A stretch of 15,193 nt of DNA from an uncultured Flavobacteriales bacterium. Lineage in GTDB: Bacteria; Bacteroidota; Bacteroidia; Flavobacteriales; Crocinitomicaceae. Position numbers and translations under genes: made by a program. Each line of letters starts with the position of its first letter. Position 1 is the first letter of the stretch. Positions 14,101-15,193 of the stretch are shown piece by piece. The DNA lies in contig CAMLFH010000038.1 of assembly GCA_946479285.1 (NCBI GenBank), forward strand, positions 1-15,193, read 5' to 3'. The notes under the pieces are model-generated. The model did no database searches, was not told where the DNA came from, and saw nothing but the letters and a program-made list of their open reading frames with translations.

Positions 14101-15193
14101 GTTCCGGCGCTTGAAGTAAGAGTTACCGAGCCACCTGCACAGAATGTTGTTGATCCACCAGCAGTAACTGTCGGAGCGGTAGGTAGGGGATTAACTGTTA
14201 CTGATATTACATTACTTGGGCTGCTTAAACAACCACCTCCGTTTTCTTTTTGTACAGAATAGTTTCCGGAAGTCGTAACTGTAATAGATTGTGTTGTTTC
14301 CCCGGTCGACCATAAATTATTGTTTACAGACGAGGAAGTTAATACCACCGACCCTCCAGCACAGAAAGTTGTTGGACCACCTGCCGTAGCAGTTGGAACA
14401 GAAGGAAGCGGGTTAACACTAACAGTTGTCGCTGTGCTTGCAGGGCTTAGACATCCTGCGGCATTTGTAACCTGGACGGTATAATTTCCGGAAGATGTAA
14501 CAAGAATAGATTGTGTAGTTTCACCTGTAGACCACAGATAGGAAGTACCTGCACTTGAAGTTAAGGTTACAGAATTCCCTAAACAGAAATTTGTTGAACC
14601 GCTTGCTGTAATTGTTGGAGCAGCAGGTAAAGCGTTTACTGTTACAACGGTCGGAGCGCTCGCAGTACTTTGACATCCTGAAGCATTTGTAATTTGAACA
14701 GTATAAGATCCTGAAGTCGTTACGTTGATAGAAGCGGTTGTAGCACCTGTCGACCATAAATAAGAAACACCGGCACTTGAAGTTAATATTACAGAACTAC
14801 CTGCGCAGAACGTTGTTGATCCGCTCGGTGCAATTGTTGGGGCAGTTGGCAAAGGATTAACTGTTACAGTAGTGGAAACACTCGCAGCACTTTGACAACC
14901 CGCTGCATTCGTTACTTGAACAGTGTAATTTCCTGAAGTCGTTACACTAATAGAAGCAGTAGTAGCTCCTGTGGACCATAAGTATGAAGTACCCGCACTT
15001 GAAGTAAGAGTTACCGAACCACCTGCACAGAATGTTGTTGATCCGCTCGGGGTAATTGTAGGTGTTGCAGGTAAAGCATTAACTGTTACAGTTGTTACGG
15101 CACTCGCCGCACTTTGACATCCTGAAGCATTTGTTACCTGAACAGTGTAATTTCCTGAAGTCGTTACGTTAATAGAAGCTGTTGTAGCTCCTG
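7956..15193 (-). CDS. Giant T9SS-secreted Ig-like repeat protein (3' part; N-terminus beyond the right edge)
   Basis: Open from the right edge to TAA at 7956-7958: at least 2411 residues, with no stop in 14853-15193, so the true start lies outside the window. The TTG at 14852 is simply a leucine codon within the repeats. From N to C: about 31 Ig-like repeats of 72-76 residues, resembling the 'Ig-like, CHU_C-associated' domains of Bacteroidota; a GGTYTGDGI...VTYTYVD module; and a type A T9SS sorting domain. Each repeat has the pattern PTITAxG-TTFCAGGSV-LTSS-YLWSTG-TTQSITV-SG-YTV-GC-S-VTVNP, with paired cysteines near positions 16 and 60. It should cross the inner membrane by Sec, fold in the periplasm, and be exported by T9SS and attached to or released from the surface. 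Adhesion or surface-layer function is typical for such proteins but is inferred. The array is Ser/Thr/Gly-rich with almost no Lys or Arg. No enzymatic domain is visible in this part. Confidence 0.9.
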   Translation of the reverse strand, partial: GATTASINVTTSGNYTVQVTNASGCQSAASAVTTVTVNALPATPTITPSGSTTFCAGGSVTLTSSAGTSYLWSTGATTASISVTTSGNYTVQVTNAAGCQSAASVSTTVTVNPLPTAPTIAPSGSTTFCAGSSVILTSSAGVSYLWSTGATTASINVTTSGSYTVQITNASGCQSTASAPTVVTVNALPAAPTITASGSTNFCLGNSVTLTSSAGTSYLWSTGETTQSILVTSSGNYTVQVTNAAGCLSPASTATTVSVNPLPSVPTATAGGPTTFCAGGSVVLTSSSVNNNLWSTGETTQSITVTTSGNYSVQKENGGGCLSSPSNVISVTVNPLPTAPTVTAGGSTTFCAGGSVTLTSSAGTSYLWSTGATTPSISATTSGNYTVQITDANGCQSVASAATPVTVNPLPAAPAITASGSTTFCTGGSVTLTSSAGTSYLWSTGATTQSISVTTSGSYTVQVTNASGCQSTASAPTVVTVNALPATPTITASGSTTICAGGSVTLTSSAGSSYLWSTGATTPSINVTTAGSYTVQVTNGAGCLSAASAATAVSVNPLPGAPTITPSGPTTFCAGGSVTLTSSAGTSYLWSTGATTPSINITTSGNYTVQITDGNGCQSTASAAIAVTVNPNPATPTITAGGATTFCLGQTVTLTSSTGTSYLWSTGETTQSIVVGASGSYTVQVGNAFGCMSNPSAPKNVTVNVSVATPTITASGPTTFCEGGSVTLSTTFGLYTYLWSNGQTTLSISTDTSGTFTVTRTNILGGCQSLPSAPITVTVNPTPAAPVITASGPTTFCAGGSVILTSSPGASYLWSNGATTQSITVTTAGNYSVEITDVNGCQSPLSTSTNVTVNPNPTAPTISAGGPTTFCDGGSVTLTSSTASSYLWSTGETTQSITITTTGTYSVEAINGFGCSTSSASATNVTVNPNPAVPVITAGGPTTFCDGGSVVLSSSSTTGNLWSTGETTQSITITASGSYSLIVSNGFGCSTPAASATSVIVNPIPAVPTITASGPLTFCDGGSVTLTSSAAAGNLWSTGETTQSITVITTGSYTVEEISSGCSSGSSASTDVTVNPNPTAPTITAGGPTTFCDGGSVILSSSSTTGNLWSTGETTQSITVSVSGTYTLEVSNGFGCSTPAVSATNVTVNPIPTVPTITAGGPTTFCSAGGSVVLTSSAATGNLWSTGETTQSITVTTTGAYTVEQILLGCSSGASAPTNILVNPTPATPTITAGGATTICAGGSVVLTSTAGASYLWSTGETTQSITVTTSGSYSVTIIDGPCSSTASNVINITVNPIPTIPTITAGGPTTFCAGGSVVLTSSAATGNLWSTGETTQSITVTTAGPYTVEQILLGCSSGASAPTNILVNPTPATPTITAGGATTFCAGGSVVLTSTAGTSYLWSTGETTQSITVATSGSYSVTIIDGPCSSTASNVINITVNPIPAIPTITAGGPTTFCAGGSVVLTSSASTGNLWSTGATTQSITVTAAGSYTVEQILLGCSSGASASTNILVNPTPATPTITAGGATTFCAGGSVVLTSTAGTSYLWSNGATTQSITVTTSGSYSVTIVDGPCSSTASNVISVTVNPIPAAPTITAGGPTTFCAGGSVVLTSSAATGNLWSTGATTQSITVSASGTYTVNVTLLGCTSPSATQTITVNPVPAAPAVTAGGPTTFCAGGSVVLTSSASSGNTWSTTETTQSITVSASGSYTVTQTVLGCTSAASTPVNVVVNAIPSVPTITASGSTTFCAGGSVVLTSSSTNNNFWSNGATTQSITVSSSGTFLVQVITNGCSSGSSAPKTVTVNPTPPAPTIVTGTTESICAGSSVTLTSSSTGGNLWSTGANTQSITVSTAGSYSVTVTDGNGCVSPASSSTIVTVNPIPAAPVINTGGPTSFCSGGSVALTSSYSSNNLWSSGSTANSITVSSNGTYTVTHTDVNGCTSPASAPVTVTVNAIPPAPVVTASGPTSFCSGGSVTLTSSQPTGNSWSTSAMAQSITVNTGGVYSVIYIDGNGCASSSSAPVVVTVFSNPSQPSITAGGATTICSGDFVTLTSSYTSGNAWAPGGITTQSINVTTSGSYTVTYTNGNGCTSTSAPMNVTVNPTPPIPTISSSGSTTICDGSSITLTSSNPNCLWSTNSTAQSITVTTSGSYYVTGYQSGCSSQPSAPVVVTVNPAPATPIVTPSGPTTICEGEELFLFTSGTGTNTWSTGDIGQVIQVTASGNYWVSVQNVYGCAASSTVLPVVVNTNPIVTVNPFQPVCSYVAPFTMSNGLPAGGTYTGDGITTNIFYPAAAGVGSSIVTYTYVDVNNCSAFDQTTIDVNNCAGIDEKEVSNFSLFPNPNNGQFKVVANGTPMEHIIIYDAQGKMVFNESYSGLFTLEFDLNVYSNGVYYIEINSGLEISERIPLIINH
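8211..8450 (-). other. Spacer beta module between repeats and sorting tail
   Basis: About 80 residues containing LPAGGTYTGDGITTN, FYPAAAGVGSS and VTYTYVDVNNCSAFDQ. This GGTYxGxGV...FxPxxAGxGxxxITYTYxDxNGC pattern is a frequent module in Bacteroidota secreted proteins, usually next to the C-terminal sorting domain. It differs clearly from the Ig-like repeats and has three cysteines. Confidence 0.75.
8451..15193 (-). repeat. Tandem coding repeat array, about 222-bp period, 30 complete units plus one partial
   Basis: Between 8451 and 14852 I count 29 units; unit 30 is 14853-15074 and a partial unit runs to the edge. Typical length is 74 codons (222 bp), with several 72- or 73-codon units and one 76-codon unit. 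Units toward the right edge use VNxLPxxPTITxSGSTTFC junctions and YLWSTGATT; middle units use NP/IP/TP junctions and GNLWSTGETT; the four units nearest the sorting tail are the most divergent. The array continues past the window. Confidence 0.92.
10428..11744 (-). repeat. Higher-order repeat: three copies of a two-unit (438-bp) block
   Basis: Copies start at 10428, 10866 and 11304 (each at attcaccgtta), spaced exactly 438 bp; the third is 441 bp because of one extra codon. Each block encodes an EQILLGCSSGAS-type unit followed by a TIIDGPCSSTAS-type unit (the last word varies slightly). Over the first 295 bases of copies two and three I count about 11 differences, with identical stretches longer than 40 bases. 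The neighbouring stretch shows a similar two-unit periodicity of 441 bp (compare 11861 with 12302). This indicates recent amplification of a two-domain block by unequal recombination. Confidence 0.85.

Noticed and set aside
8887..14757. Minus-strand alternative-frame ORFs rich in Cys, Asn, Arg and Tyr inside the array.
   Set aside because: Out-of-frame readings of the same repeats with implausible composition.
14850..14852. Apparent start of the giant protein at a TTG codon.
   Set aside because: The frame is open to the window edge and repeats continue upstream in register; the codon is a leucine in a VNPLP junction.
8451..15193. CRISPR-like or satellite interpretation of the periodic sequence.
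   Set aside because: The 222-bp period keeps a single open frame with domain-like units; there are no short identical repeats with unique spacers.

Overview
The window looks like chromosomal DNA from a Bacteroidota bacterium, most likely order Flavobacteriales; a Fluviicola/Crocinitomicaceae-type genome would fit, but I cannot confirm the genus. The reasons are a type IX secretion (T9SS) C-terminal sorting domain, the Bacteroidota-restricted DUF3822-rsmD-coaD gene order, a GxxExxY family gene, TAnnTTTG-type -7 promoter elements, weak or absent Shine-Dalgarno sequences, and moderate-to-low GC.

Left part (90-3271, minus strand): a tight four-gene operon reads leftward from about 3286. It encodes a DUF3822 protein, RsmD (16S rRNA methyltransferase), CoaD (coenzyme A synthesis) and an exported thioredoxin-fold protein that has lost its redox cysteines. 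The genes overlap or are spaced by 1-2 bases. A perfect 20-bp palindrome lies downstream at 17-36.

Middle part (3272-5527): a GxxExxY gene (minus strand) sits between two matched short elements in inverted orientation (3337-3388 and 3889-3934), like a small inserted cassette. It separates the operon from a rightward RecD/Dda-like SF1B helicase (3955-5391). A perfect 25-bp inverted repeat begins at the helicase stop codon and fills most of the gap to the next, convergent gene.

Right part (5528-15193, minus strand): first an exported 767-residue protein that I do not recognise, then a strong intrinsic terminator overlapping a good Bacteroidota promoter. The rest is the 3' end of a giant secreted protein, open to the right edge of the window (at least 2411 residues visible, N-terminus missing). 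It consists of 30 complete and one partial Ig-like repeats of about 74 residues, a GTYTGDGI-type module and a T9SS type A sorting domain. Each repeat has two conserved cysteines. The array is almost devoid of lysine and arginine and contains a recently amplified two-repeat (438-bp) block.

Functionally, the left operon and helicase are housekeeping, the GxxExxY unit is accessory, and the right half encodes cell-surface or secreted material. The most notable observations are the GxxExxY cassette with its matched flanks and the unusual composition and higher-order structure of the giant repeat protein. I see no clear evidence of a wholly new multi-gene system.
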